Shown: piece after piece, positions 8,118 through 17,117 of the stretch
How the letters are laid out: the number at the start of each line of letters is the position of its first letter
Position numbering within the stretch: position 1 is the stretch's first letter
Assembly: GCA_030595665.1 (NCBI GenBank)
Contig: JAUVCV010000015.1
Coordinates: 1-48,969, forward strand
From: Methanogenium sp.
GTDB lineage: Archaea; Halobacteriota; Methanomicrobia; Methanomicrobiales; Methanomicrobiaceae
Length of the DNA stretch: 48,969 bases
Direction: 5' to 3'
Position numbers and translations under genes: made by a program
The notes under the pieces: generated by a model
What the model was told of the DNA's origin: nothing
Seen by the model: the letters and a program-made list of their open reading frames with translations, nothing else
Database searches by the model: none

Positions 8118-9593
8118 ACCCGGTTTTTTTGAAAGAATTGCCATAATGACCTTTCCATAGGCAGGCCGGGTGATAATCACACCAATCAGCACACCCAGAA
8201 TGGTAATAATGGCAAATCCACGAAGGTTTGCAAGATCCATTACCGCTAAAGGCAGCATCGCAATGACTGTCGTACACGCCGCCACCATGATAATACCCAA
8301 TGCACGGTTAAACCGTTTCAGATACAGATTCTGTGACGGGACGCGACCTTCATGGATGACCTCATCAGTAATAACCACCAGCTGGTCAATACCAGTACCA
8401 AGAACAGCAATAAGACCGGCAATACTTGCAAGATCCAACTGCTGGATATATGTCGCAATGCCCAGCAGAATAATTATTTCCGCAATGGTTGTTCCGATCA
8501 TCGGAAGCACAATTGCCGGTTCACGATACCAGTAGTATACCGTGACAGCGACAGCCATGAGGGCAAGAATGCCTGCAATAACTGACATTACCTTGAAGTG
8601 CTCACCCAGGGTTGCAGAAACGGTACCGGACCCGGCAATCTCCACATCAACAGGCAGTGCACCGGCACGCAGATGAATTTCAAGCTTCTGTGCGTCTTCA
8701 AGCCCTTCCTCACCGGCACCTGTTGTTGCACGAAGTTCACGGACGGGAATGGTCTTCAGTTCTGCTGCCAGTTGTGGATTCAGACTTGCACTGTAGACAA
8801 TCTCATCGTCCAGGAGCATCATTATCTCATGCGCATCCGGATTACTTGTTGCGCCATAGGTATTTGCAGCATCCTGGAATGCATCAGCGCCACCTTCAGT
8901 GAGGCTAAAACCGACTCCCCAGACATCACTGCCCGGCGGACTCTGTGTTGGTGTGGAGACACTCTTGATTGAGTCACCGTAGAGCACGTGTTCAGACTCA
9001 TTTCCAATCGTCTGAATCCGTATCTCAAACTTACCCTGCGCACCAACGATCTCCTGTGCTGTGGTAATGTCGACACCAGCCAGTTCAAGCCTGATATACT
9101 GAGTCACACCATTGAGACCGGTGATAGTATTAATCCGTGCGTCCTTTGTTCCGAGATTATTAACCTTATTCTCTAAAATCAGCTTAATCTGATCAGCAGT
9201 ATCCTTTGAAACACCATTTTCATAAGTGACAAGGGACCCACCGTTCTCAACAAATACCAGTTCCAGTTCTTCACGGGTAAACGGTGCCCGTATCTCCAGC
9301 CGGTCTTCTTCAAAGAGGAAGACCTCAGCATCCAGTGCATCTCCAATGCGTGCAGCAAAGACCTCCGGGTTTTCATCTGTTTCAAACCGGACTACCTCTG
9401 ACTGGAATGACAGCTGAATCCATGAACCACCTTCAAGATCAAGTCCGAGCTGAAGGTTTCCGGTCATTCCGTTTGAAATACCCGGCGGAATTACATAGAT
9501 GCTCACCAGTGAGAAGACCACCAGAATGAGCATCACAGCAACACGCCAGTCTTTCAGTGTTTTGACAAAACCACCCTCTGTATCGTCACTCAT
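8109..9593 (-). CDS. secD: Protein translocase subunit SecD
   Basis: An integral membrane component of the SecDF complex that assists protein export through the SecYE channel. The 494 residues show one N-terminal helix (about 17-38), a large extracytoplasmic domain containing LQLGLDLEGGSWIQLSF, and a C-terminal block of five helices with the family signature region GLIAVLGTGIDQLVVITDE. The order secF-secD with a 4-base ATGA overlap is usual in Euryarchaeota and implies cotranslation. The length is normal and no frameshift is seen. Confidence 0.95.
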   Translation of the reverse strand: MSDDTEGGFVKTLKDWRVAVMLILVVFSLVSIYVIPPGISNGMTGNLQLGLDLEGGSWIQLSFQSEVVRFETDENPEVFAARIGDALDAEVFLFEEDRLEIRAPFTREELELVFVENGGSLVTYENGVSKDTADQIKLILENKVNNLGTKDARINTITGLNGVTQYIRLELAGVDITTAQEIVGAQGKFEIRIQTIGNESEHVLYGDSIKSVSTPTQSPPGSDVWGVGFSLTEGGADAFQDAANTYGATSNPDAHEIMMLLDDEIVYSASLNPQLAAELKTIPVRELRATTGAGEEGLEDAQKLEIHLRAGALPVDVEIAGSGTVSATLGEHFKVMSVIAGILALMAVAVTVYYWYREPAIVLPMIGTTIAEIIILLGIATYIQQLDLASIAGLIAVLGTGIDQLVVITDEVIHEGRVPSQNLYLKRFNRALGIIMVAACTTVIAMLPLAVMDLANLRGFAIITILGVLIGVIITRPAYGKVIMAILSKKPGDH

Positions 9594-10444
9594 CTTTTGT
9601 CACCTCCTGCATATCCGGTTAATATTCCTGCATTCAGCATCCACGTATTCATCAGATCAACGAACAGACCGAGTAAAAGGACAGCTGAAATATCACGAAT
9701 AACATCTACCTGCCCAATCCATGAAACAACAAACATGAGGAAAACGGCGCTGATGGTTGTGGAGGTCATGGTAAACCCGGTACGGAATGCACCCTGCATC
9801 TTCTCCGAAAACTTCCCTTTCCGTTTCAGAACACGGGTTGTCAGGAGGATGTCACTGTCTACCGAATAACCGATAAGCATCAGAAGAGCAGCTGTTGTTC
9901 CAAGGGTAAGAGTAATACCTACTATATCCATGAGTGCTGCGGTGATAACAATGTCAGAGAATGCGGAGAGTACAACAGCAATGGACGGAACAAAGTTCCT
10001 GAAGACAATGAATACAACAAGGGCCATCCCGATAAACGAGAAGAGAAGTGCCCAGAGTGCCTGTGCCTGCAGAGTCTTTCCAAATGTCTCTCCAATCTGG
10101 TCGACCTTGGCATCAGGGTAGTGTTCACTTATCACTTCAGACAAGGACATGAAATCCTCATCCGCCATATACTCAAAGACAACATAATATCCTCCGTTCA
10201 CCCCTTCCCCAACACTTTTCAGGGGGTAACCGGCGAAGTATCCCTCAACGACTGCCTGAGAATCTGCTGTCGGCGGTATTGTCACAGCAACACCTCCTGC
10301 AAAATCAATTCCCGGGTCAACAGGCATCCCTGTTGTGAAGGTATTGAATCCAAGGAAAAGAAATGAGACTATCAGTAATGCGATCGGCAGAGCAAGAAGC
10401 TGCCGAACCGTATATTTACTGATATCATAGGTTGGAAATTTCAT
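9590..10444 (-). CDS. secF: Protein translocase subunit SecF
   Basis: The partner of SecD in the membrane. The 284 residues have an N-terminal helix followed by the family signature GIDFAGGVAVTI, an extracytoplasmic domain, and five C-terminal helices with GYSVDSDILLTTRVLKRKG. It is the first gene of the minus-strand pair. The AT-rich stretch at about 10450-10480 upstream is the likely promoter, shared back to back with the DUF2551-type gene on the other strand. Confidence 0.95.
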   Translation of the reverse strand: MKFPTYDISKYTVRQLLALPIALLIVSFLFLGFNTFTTGMPVDPGIDFAGGVAVTIPPTADSQAVVEGYFAGYPLKSVGEGVNGGYYVVFEYMADEDFMSLSEVISEHYPDAKVDQIGETFGKTLQAQALWALLFSFIGMALVVFIVFRNFVPSIAVVLSAFSDIVITAALMDIVGITLTLGTTAALLMLIGYSVDSDILLTTRVLKRKGKFSEKMQGAFRTGFTMTSTTISAVFLMFVVSWIGQVDVIRDISAVLLLGLFVDLMNTWMLNAGILTGYAGGDKR

Positions 10445-10593
10445 ACATATGAATATTGGGAAATAAAGAGATTAAATATGATGCATCACTTAGATGAAGT
10501 CAGGCAGATTCATCACTTTTTGGCAGTAGTATATGAAGGATGACGCAGATCTAATCAGTTCTTTTGTCTCTACCCTATGGAGGGCGATCTATC

Positions 10594-10965
10594 ATGGTTG
10601 ATCACAAACAATCCAACACCATTAAATACCATTCATTCAAAAGAGCGTGTATGCGATCCGCGGCTGATCTAAAACATGAGATTGAGCGCCGTTTAAAAGG
10701 ATACCTTAAACGGGACACATCAGGCATTCGGCATGAACTCCTGAGTATCTTTATAAAAACCAAATCGGTTACCATCCCGGAAGTATTTGATCAGCTAAAA
10801 ACGAAATATACCATCACCCTTCCATCCATTGCGTCAATGATTGGGACTGTTGCATCACGAATCGGCATACTCAGGGTGCAGAAGAAAAATGCCAATTCCA
10901 CCAGTGTCTATGTCCTGAAGGACAAGTATACTGACATGGTTCGCTCACTGATAATGGCAGTGTGA
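10594..10965 (+). CDS. DUF2551-like archaeal protein
   Basis: A 123-residue protein whose core (ADLKHEIERRLKGYLKRDTSGIRHELLSIF through LGILRV-like and VLKDKY) matches the archaeal DUF2551 family as I remember it. The predicted fold is a small winged helix, suggesting a DNA- or RNA-binding role, but no function is established. The ATG at 10594 is preceded by GGAGG at 10578-10582. Family similarity begins only at the later ATG at 10651, so the first 19 residues may be an extension. The gene is transcribed divergently from secF. Confidence 0.7.
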   Translation: MVDHKQSNTIKYHSFKRACMRSAADLKHEIERRLKGYLKRDTSGIRHELLSIFIKTKSVTIPEVFDQLKTKYTITLPSIASMIGTVASRIGILRVQKKNANSTSVYVLKDKYTDMVRSLIMAV

Positions 10966-11019
10966 AACCTGCGGCCTCATCAAAACCTATTTTTACCGCG
11001 GTATTCAACCAGTTAGGAT

Positions 11020-11289
11020 ATGGAAAATTGTGATGACAATCATGTCGCCGGGCATGACATTGTTGTCTCTGACGACGTTAAATCCTATATTCTTCAGAGA
11101 AATATTGATTTCAGGGTATGTACATCATGCGGAGGGCCCATCCTCCTGTCCACCACCATAAAACCTCCTAAAGCATCAGATTATGAGATATATATCGGCG
11201 ACAACATTATCTATGTCTCCATATACCAGGCCAGGTACCTCGACAGAATTGATATGGATATGATCCCTTCATACGGTGATTATCTCTAA
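11020..11289 (+). CDS. Conserved hypothetical protein with CxxC motif
   Basis: An 89-residue protein with one CTSC pair near residue 35, followed by GGPILLSTTIKPPKASDYE and a stretch ending in QARYLDRIDMDMIP. The layout suggests a small metal-binding or redox domain. I believe similar proteins occur in other methanogens, but I cannot name the family. It is 22 bases upstream of archease in the same orientation, so it may be part of that operon. Confidence 0.6.
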   Translation: MENCDDNHVAGHDIVVSDDVKSYILQRNIDFRVCTSCGGPILLSTTIKPPKASDYEIYIGDNIIYVSIYQARYLDRIDMDMIPSYGDYL

Positions 11290-11310
11290 AAGAGATTCCG
11301 GAAAACAAAA

Positions 11311-11718
11311 ATGCCATTTTTTGAACGCGAACACACAGCAGACGTCCTCATGCAGGTATGCGGTGCAACAAAAAAAGAACTCTTTGAAGATGCGGCACAG
11401 GCTCTTTTTTCGGTGATGTTTCCTTCCCGCGCAAAAGAAGAGGCCACGATTCGTTTTACTCTTCATGAAGAGGACGGAGAACAGCTGCTTCATGAATTTC
11501 TCTCAGAAATCCTTTATTATGCTGAGGTTGAATGTGTGGCACTCTCCCGGGCAGAAGTTACGTTCACGTCGTCCGGCCTTTCAGCAGAGCTCTTTGGGGA
11601 ACCCTTCCGCAGGGAAAAGCATGCAGGGGGAACCGAAGTGAAGGGAGTGTCACTTTCAGGAATGGAAATTACGAGGACTGACGAAGGATGGAGTACGTTG
11701 GTTCTCTTTGATGTATGA
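11311..11718 (+). CDS. Archease, RtcB cofactor
   Basis: A 135-residue archease that stimulates the RNA ligase RtcB by speeding guanylylation. The N-terminal FEREHTADVLMQV contains the conserved HTAD metal site, and the Gly/Glu-rich C-terminal half (LSAELFGEPF, KGVSLSGMEI) fits the family. The length is typical. Its position just before rtcB is a widespread arrangement, and the gap of 18 bases supports cotranscription. Confidence 0.93.
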   Translation: MPFFEREHTADVLMQVCGATKKELFEDAAQALFSVMFPSRAKEEATIRFTLHEEDGEQLLHEFLSEILYYAEVECVALSRAEVTFTSSGLSAELFGEPFRREKHAGGTEVKGVSLSGMEITRTDEGWSTLVLFDV

Positions 11719-11736
11719 AGTGGAGACTGACAAATA

Positions 11737-13170
11737 ATGATGGAAAAAATTATACAGAAGGGAGAATACGAATGGGAGCTTCCCATTGGCACCATTCCAA
11801 ATATGCGGGTACCGGGCCGGATTTATCTCTCACAACAGCTGATGGGAACCCTGGAGGAAGGAGCAGTAACGCAGCTTGCAAATATCGCAACACTGCCCGG
11901 TATCTGTAAACATTCCCTTGCAATGCCGGATATCCACTGGGGCTACGGATTTCCCATCGGGGGCGTGGGGGCCTTCACCATGGACGAGGGTGTGATCTCA
12001 CCCGGAGGGGTTGGATTTGACATTAACTGCGGCGTGCGTCTTATGGCAACCCCACTACACAGGAGCGACCTGGGCCAGGTAAAAAAGGTACTGCAGGAGC
12101 TCTATAACATTGTACCAACAGGTGTCGGGACAAAAAGCCGCATCACCGCATCTGACCGTGACCTCAACAGAATAATGACCGAAGGCGCCCGGTGGACTGT
12201 CGACGAAGGCTATGGCACCGAACGTGACCTCCTCTGGTGCGAGGAACAGGGCTGCATCGAAGGGGCTGACATCTCTCATGTCAGCCAGAAGGCGCGCAAA
12301 CGCGGCAGGCCACAGTGCGGCACACTTGGTTCGGGCAACCACTTCCTTGAGATCCAGTGCGTAGAGGAAATATTTGATCCGGAGGCAGCGCAGGCATTCG
12401 GCATTGAGGCAGGGCAGATATGCATCATGATCCACTGCGGATCGCGGGGGCTTGGCCACCAGATATGCACTGACCACCTGAAGATTCTTGAGGATGCGTC
12501 AAAGAAATATCAGATTCCTCTTGCCGATAAACAACTCGCGTGTGCACCTCTGACAAGTCCCGAAGGAGAGGCATACCTTTCAGCAATGGCGTGCGCTGCA
12601 AACTATGCATGGACCAACCGCCAGATGATCATGCATCTGACTCGTGAAGTATTCTCCAGGGAATTCTCCCTGTCAGCCGAGGAGATGCCGCTTGTCTATG
12701 ATGTGACTCACAATGTTGCAAAGATTGAGGAACACATAGTTGACGGAAAGCGCACAATGCTCTGTGTCCACCGGAAGGGGGCAACACGGGCATTTGGTCC
12801 GGGCACTCATGACCTGCCGCCGGGCTGTGATACGATTGGTCAGCCAGTCATTATCCCCGGAAGCATGGGGAGTTCATCGTATCTTCTGAAAGGGACGGCA
12901 GGTGCAATGGAGAAGACGTTCGGCAGCACCTGCCATGGCGCGGGCCGGGTTCTCTCGCGGTCACAGGCAAAAAAACTGGCATCAGGCGAAGACATCCGGG
13001 AAACGCTTGCAAGAAACGGCATTACCGTTCTCGCACCGTCTCCCGGATCCATCGCAGAAGAAGCCCCGAATGCCTACAAATCATCAGATGAAGTGGTAAA
13101 AGTGGTTCATGAAGCAGGCATATCAGCACGGGTTGCACGCCTGAATCCCATCGGAGTAATCAAAGGATGA
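11737..13170 (+). CDS. rtcB: tRNA-splicing RNA ligase RtcB
   Basis: A GTP- and manganese-dependent ligase that joins tRNA halves after intron removal. All catalytic residues of the family are present at almost canonical numbering: Asp95 and Cys98 (FDINCGVRL), His202 (SGNHFLE), His233 (IHCGSRG), His325 (THNVAK) and His400, the guanylylated residue (CHGAGR). No intein interrupts it. The start may be 11737 or the adjacent ATG at 11740. It overlaps the next gene by 4 bases. The intron-containing tRNA at 21500 is one of its likely substrates in this genome. Confidence 0.96.
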   Translation: MMEKIIQKGEYEWELPIGTIPNMRVPGRIYLSQQLMGTLEEGAVTQLANIATLPGICKHSLAMPDIHWGYGFPIGGVGAFTMDEGVISPGGVGFDINCGVRLMATPLHRSDLGQVKKVLQELYNIVPTGVGTKSRITASDRDLNRIMTEGARWTVDEGYGTERDLLWCEEQGCIEGADISHVSQKARKRGRPQCGTLGSGNHFLEIQCVEEIFDPEAAQAFGIEAGQICIMIHCGSRGLGHQICTDHLKILEDASKKYQIPLADKQLACAPLTSPEGEAYLSAMACAANYAWTNRQMIMHLTREVFSREFSLSAEEMPLVYDVTHNVAKIEEHIVDGKRTMLCVHRKGATRAFGPGTHDLPPGCDTIGQPVIIPGSMGSSSYLLKGTAGAMEKTFGSTCHGAGRVLSRSQAKKLASGEDIRETLARNGITVLAPSPGSIAEEAPNAYKSSDEVVKVVHEAGISARVARLNPIGVIKG

Positions 13171-13745
13171 TACAGAAAACAGGACTGGCATGGGAATGTT
13201 CTGTGCCATTTATCAGGTATATCGAAGACACCGGCATTGCATGTGAACTGATCACACCGCAGATGATAGCGGCACCGTATTACCGCGGAAAAATGGTATC
13301 CCTCATCATCCCGACAGGATTTGGCAATACGGCATACTCCGGCCTTCTCCCGGCACTCAGAGCATCATCCGGGAGAATAAATAAATTCCTGAAAAAGGGC
13401 GGGCGTGTCATTGTCTTCGGTGCGATGTCGCCGGAAACGGATCGCTACGGCTGGCTTCCGGTTCCGGTCACCTATGTGAGTGAATACTTCACGAGTCCGG
13501 TGACGGTTGACGGGGCAGGCCCTCTCACAACCATTCTTGAGGACTTTGATACCAGTGAAGTCGACTGTGACGGCTACATCAAAGACCCGGAAGGTGATGT
13601 CCTGGCACAGACTGATGACGGGAAGGCCATCATGGTCTCCTACCCTGTGGGAGAAGGGACAGTCGTCGTAACAACCATACATGAATATCCCTCACGAGGT
13701 TTTTTGCGCCATTTTTGCACCTGTGAAAGCGAAACCTTATTTTAA
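13167..13745 (+). CDS. Conserved protein, glutamine-amidotransferase-like fold
   Basis: A 192-residue protein coupled to rtcB by an ATGA overlap. The core LIIPTGFGNTAYSGLLPALR followed by FLKKGGRVIVFGAM resembles the Rossmann-like class I amidotransferase/ThuA fold. I see no catalytic Cys-His-Glu triad, so it may bind a ligand rather than catalyse. The C-terminal residues (after HEYPSRGF) look atypical and could reflect natural variation. Its linkage to rtcB suggests, but does not show, a role in RNA metabolism. Confidence 0.55.
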   Translation: MIQKTGLAWECSVPFIRYIEDTGIACELITPQMIAAPYYRGKMVSLIIPTGFGNTAYSGLLPALRASSGRINKFLKKGGRVIVFGAMSPETDRYGWLPVPVTYVSEYFTSPVTVDGAGPLTTILEDFDTSEVDCDGYIKDPEGDVLAQTDDGKAIMVSYPVGEGTVVVTTIHEYPSRGFLRHFCTCESETLF

Positions 13746-13793
13746 CATTCAGTCATTCTATTTTTTTAAGTTCCGAACCTTCAGGTGTTTTCC

Positions 13794-14216
13794 ATGAGTG
13801 ACAATATCATATCCGCAGATTCTAATGCAGGTGACCTCACCGGGGTTGCCCTTGCAATCCATGAAATCATAAACCGCCTCCCTGTGACAACACGGTCCCT
13901 GAACAATCCCGGAGTGAGGATTGAAGAGGGTGTAGTAGTTGATGATGCATATACCGGACCGATTCTTGAACTCGCAATGAGGAAGAATCATCTGATAAAA
14001 ACCGTTCCAAAGACCGGGCCGTATGCAAACGTACCGGTTGTGGTTGCCCCGGTTCATAACAGCGAGGGAGAAGTGATCGCTGCCATCGGGCTGGTGGACA
14101 TCACCGGCATCTTTGACCTTGCAACCCTTATGGAAAACCAGTCGGCAATTTTAAAACAGGTATGCGGCAAAGATCCCTGCCCTCTCCCCACTGAAGCCGT
14201 GGCCGCAAAGAAGTGA
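13794..14216 (+). CDS. DUF2111-like methanogen protein
   Basis: A 140-residue protein. It has the pattern AIHEIINRLPVTTRSLNNPGVRIEEG, then YTGPILELAMRKN, then VPVVVAPVHNSEGEVIAAIGLVDITGIFDL, which resembles the DUF2111 family known from methanogens. The C-terminal half looks like a PAS/cache-type sensory fold. The start at 13794 is preferred because AGGTG precedes it at a suitable distance. It is followed after 7 bases by birA, and may be cotranscribed with it. Confidence 0.7.
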   Translation: MSDNIISADSNAGDLTGVALAIHEIINRLPVTTRSLNNPGVRIEEGVVVDDAYTGPILELAMRKNHLIKTVPKTGPYANVPVVVAPVHNSEGEVIAAIGLVDITGIFDLATLMENQSAILKQVCGKDPCPLPTEAVAAKK

Positions 14217-14223
14217 TGACACT

Positions 14224-15204
14224 ATGAATACGACCGCAAACCAGATTCTCAGCATTCTTGAAGAAGCCGGAAAACCCGTCTCCGGCGAGGAGATCAGTAA
14301 AAAAACCGGCGTGACACGGTCAGCAGTCTGGAAAAATATCAAAGAACTGCGTGAACTGGGGTATGAGATAGAAGCATCCCGGCCCGCAGGCTATCATTTA
14401 CTCGGACGCACCGACAAACTCGTCCCATACGAAATAAAACGGCACCTGAAGACAGATTTTATTGGACAGAGGATTGAGTATTACGCTTCAGTTCCTTCCA
14501 CCGGCCTGATTGCAAAGGACCTCTGTGCAAAGACACCTGTTGCAGAACTGAACGGGACCGTGATCATCGCAGAGGAGCAGTCAGGTGGCACCGGACGTCT
14601 TGGACGTCACTGGGTCTCTCCTCCCGGGGGTATCTGGACGACCATTATCCTAAAACCGGAGATTCCCATTGATCATGTCTTTATGGTGACAATGGCCTGT
14701 TCTATTGCGCTTGTCCGGACCATCCGGAAACTCTACCAGATTGGGGCCCTCATCAAGTGGCCCAATGACATCTACATCGGTGACCGGAAAGTGGCAGGGA
14801 TACTGCTTGAAATATCAGCGGAAGCAGAGGATGTCAAACACTGCATTCTGGGGATAGGCATCGACGCAAACGTTCCGCCACAGTCCCTTCCGGGGAATCC
14901 GGAGACACCTATCACATCACTTCAGGCTGAACACGGCGAACCCATTGACCGGGCTGCGTTCCTTGCATACCTGCTGCGTGAGTTTGAAAGGCGGCTCCGC
15001 CTGATTGAGGCAGGAGAATATGAATCCATTGTGCGCGAATGGAAGAGTCTCTCACTGACACTTGACAAACGGGTAAAGATTAAAACCCCCCGCAAATCCT
15101 TTGAAGGCATGGCAATTGACATTGACGAATATGGCGCCCTTATTGTGCGGCGCGACAATGGCAAGGTTGAGCGGGTATTCTCCGGGGACTGCACCCCGGC
15201 CTGA
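14224..15204 (+). CDS. birA: Biotin operon repressor / biotin-protein ligase BirA
   Basis: A bifunctional 326-residue protein. Residues 4-62 form a winged helix (ISKKTGVTRSAVWKNIKEL is the recognition part) and residues 75-326 the ligase. The biotinyl-AMP loop GGTGRLGRHW is at 121-130 and KWPNDIYIGDRKVAGILLE at 178-196; the C-terminal SH3-like cap is present. It activates biotin with ATP and transfers it to lysine of the PycB biotin domain. With biotin bound it should repress the palindrome 10 bases downstream. The full-length N-terminal domain supports a regulatory role. Confidence 0.95.
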   Translation: MNTTANQILSILEEAGKPVSGEEISKKTGVTRSAVWKNIKELRELGYEIEASRPAGYHLLGRTDKLVPYEIKRHLKTDFIGQRIEYYASVPSTGLIAKDLCAKTPVAELNGTVIIAEEQSGGTGRLGRHWVSPPGGIWTTIILKPEIPIDHVFMVTMACSIALVRTIRKLYQIGALIKWPNDIYIGDRKVAGILLEISAEAEDVKHCILGIGIDANVPPQSLPGNPETPITSLQAEHGEPIDRAAFLAYLLREFERRLRLIEAGEYESIVREWKSLSLTLDKRVKIKTPRKSFEGMAIDIDEYGALIVRRDNGKVERVFSGDCTPA

Positions 15205-15213
15205 ATCTTTTAT

Positions 15214-15247
15214 CATGTCAACCGCCGCACAATATTAGGTTGACATG
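15214..15247 (+). promoter_or_regulatory. BirA-type palindromic operator over the bioY promoter and start codon
   Basis: CATGTCAACC at 15214-15223 and GGTTGACATG at 15238-15247 are perfect 10-base inverted arms separated by 14 bases. This matches the known BirA operator layout (arms like TTGTAAACC/GGTTTACAA with about 14-16 bases between). The right arm contains the bioY ATG at 15245-15247, and the TTTTATCA at 15207-15214 is a plausible TATA element. BirA binding would therefore block transcription start. The assignment to BirA is inference from arm sequence, spacing and gene context. Confidence 0.85.
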
Positions 15248-15751
15248 TACGGCGATGAACAACGAAGCCACCGGATATCCCTGACGGCAGCATTTGTAGC
15301 CCTGATTGCGGTGGGCGGATGGGTATCCCTGCCCATCCCTCCGGTACCCGTTACCCTGCAGACCTTTTTTGTTCTCTTAGCAGCAGTTGTGATGGGACGG
15401 TATGCAGTACTGCCTGTTTTTGTATACCTGCTCCTGGGAATCCTGAATATGCCGGTCTTTCACAATGGCCTCGCAGGAATCGGTGTTCTTATGGGCCCGA
15501 CAGGGGGATACCTGATTGGATTTATCCCTGCAGTCCTTCTGGCAGGCCTTGCCTATGAACAGGAGAACATAATAGTCAGGGCGGCGGGAATTGCTGCAGC
15601 CACCCTCACCATATACCTTTTTGGCATCACATGGATGGCATACTCGACAGGGATGGCACTGGCACAGGCCGTGCTGCTTGGTCTGGTGCCATTCATTGCA
15701 GGAGATGTCCTTAAAGGGATTGCTGTGTATATTATCGGGGAACGTATCTGA
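15245..15751 (+). CDS. bioY: Biotin ECF transporter S component BioY
   Basis: The substrate-binding membrane subunit of an energy-coupling-factor biotin importer. The 168 residues form about six helices, including PIPPVPVTLQTFFVLLAA (the conserved PVTLQT motif) and GPTGGYLIGF, both diagnostic of BioY. The start codon lies inside the right arm of the predicted BirA operator, and no ribosome binding site is visible, suggesting a leaderless or nearly leaderless mRNA. The stop overlaps the ATG of the next ATPase gene (TGATG). Confidence 0.95.
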   Translation: MYGDEQRSHRISLTAAFVALIAVGGWVSLPIPPVPVTLQTFFVLLAAVVMGRYAVLPVFVYLLLGILNMPVFHNGLAGIGVLMGPTGGYLIGFIPAVLLAGLAYEQENIIVRAAGIAAATLTIYLFGITWMAYSTGMALAQAVLLGLVPFIAGDVLKGIAVYIIGERI

Positions 15752-16428
15752 TGATTTATGCACAGAATCTGCGCCACCGACTGCTGGATATTGAATCTCT
15801 TCATATTGGGGGAGGGCATACCGCAATCATCGGCCCCAATGGCAGTGGAAAGACCACATTCCTGAAACTCTGTGCAGGCATTGAACTCCCGCACCACGGG
15901 ACGCTCACCATCTCCGGCAAAGAGCCACGTGCAGTGCATACCGGATGGGTCGGCGAAGTTCCGGACAATAATCTCGTATTCCGGACCGTATATGACGAAG
16001 TGGCCTCAGGCCTCCGGTTCCGGAGAACTCCCGTGGATGATATTGAACCAGCCGTTTTGGGTGTGCTCTCCGACATGGGAATCCTGCACCTTTGCTCCCG
16101 CACCAGCCATACACTCTCCGGTGGAGAGAAGGTCTTGGTCGCCTGTGCCGCAGCCCTTGCCCTCTCACCTGAATTACTCATTCTGGATGAGACAGACACT
16201 CACCTTGACCGGAAAGCAGCGGAGATTCTGGAAACCATCATACGAAAGCGGCCGGCACCCTGCATTCTTCAGTGTACACAGGATATGGATACCGCAGCCC
16301 GCGCTGACCGGGTGGTGTTTTTTGAAGGCGGTCGCCCCCGATACGCCGGCACCCCCAAAGAAGTTTTTTTTCACCTGTCAGAAACTGAGATGTACCCGTC
16401 GTTGTGGAGGATTGCAGAATGTATCTGA
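15751..16428 (+). CDS. ECF transporter ATPase subunit 1 (EcfA-like/BioM)
   Basis: An ABC ATPase of 225 residues that would energise biotin uptake. The Walker A motif GPNGSGKTT is at 28-36, the signature LSGGEKVLVA near 123 and the Walker B ELLILDETD near 143. The Walker B motif ends in ETD rather than the common EPT or EPF. It overlaps bioY by one base and the second ATPase gene by 25 bases, so bioY-ecfA-ecfA-ecfT is probably a single operon with paired ATPases. Confidence 0.93.
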   Translation: MIYAQNLRHRLLDIESLHIGGGHTAIIGPNGSGKTTFLKLCAGIELPHHGTLTISGKEPRAVHTGWVGEVPDNNLVFRTVYDEVASGLRFRRTPVDDIEPAVLGVLSDMGILHLCSRTSHTLSGGEKVLVACAAALALSPELLILDETDTHLDRKAAEILETIIRKRPAPCILQCTQDMDTAARADRVVFFEGGRPRYAGTPKEVFFHLSETEMYPSLWRIAECI

Positions 16429-17117
16429 AAGCAGACCGGCTCACTCTTTCGCACGGAGAGTGGAATCTTCGTGCCGACGGAGTCTTTGGGCAGGGCGTGC
16501 ACCTTGTAACAGGCCCTGTGGGAAGCGGGAAGACAACGCTTGCATCTGCTCTTGCCGGAATATTTGAACCGGCATCCGGACGAATAAACCGAGACGGGAT
16601 CTTGCACCTCACCCTCTCCATGCAGTTCCCTGAATATCATGTGACAGGGTTTCTGGTCAAAGACGAGATTCGGTCATGGCATCTTCCGGTTGCAGAAACA
16701 CTCAGACAGGCAGGACTTGACGGCAGGCAGAATGCAAAGACCCTCACTCTTTCACGGGGGGAACTCAAACGTCTGCACCTGACCTGTCTTCTCGGGAACC
16801 TCTGGGATGCAGTAATACTGGACGAACCCTTTGCGGGCCTGGACTGCAGGGAGAAGAAACGAGTCTGCGCTGCAATTGAAGAGGGAAACCACCCGCTCAT
16901 TATTATTTTCACCCATGAACAGGCAGTCCTTCCGGCAGCAGACGTCATCTGGGAGATAGAAGAGGGTGCGCTTGTCTGCCGGGGCAAAGTCCCGGAAGCG
17001 ATTCCTGCATGGAAAGGAGCACCCCGGTATCTTACCCGGGCCACGGAAGAGGGCGCACAACCGAAAAATATCAGATTACAGGATGCAACGGAGGCCTTAT
17101 GCAGGATGCACGCCTGA
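16404..17117 (+). CDS. ECF transporter ATPase subunit 2 (EcfA'-like)
   Basis: The second ABC ATPase of the ECF module, 237 residues. It has Walker A GPVGSGKTT, the altered signature LSRGELKRLHLT instead of LSGGQ, and Walker B AVILDEPFAGLD. The signature change is common in one partner of EcfA heterodimers and may mark a degenerate ATP site. The reading frame overlaps both neighbours (25 bases upstream, 19 downstream). It should pair with the preceding ATPase and dock on the EcfT subunit. Confidence 0.93.
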   Translation: MEDCRMYLKADRLTLSHGEWNLRADGVFGQGVHLVTGPVGSGKTTLASALAGIFEPASGRINRDGILHLTLSMQFPEYHVTGFLVKDEIRSWHLPVAETLRQAGLDGRQNAKTLTLSRGELKRLHLTCLLGNLWDAVILDEPFAGLDCREKKRVCAAIEEGNHPLIIIFTHEQAVLPAADVIWEIEEGALVCRGKVPEAIPAWKGAPRYLTRATEEGAQPKNIRLQDATEALCRMHA

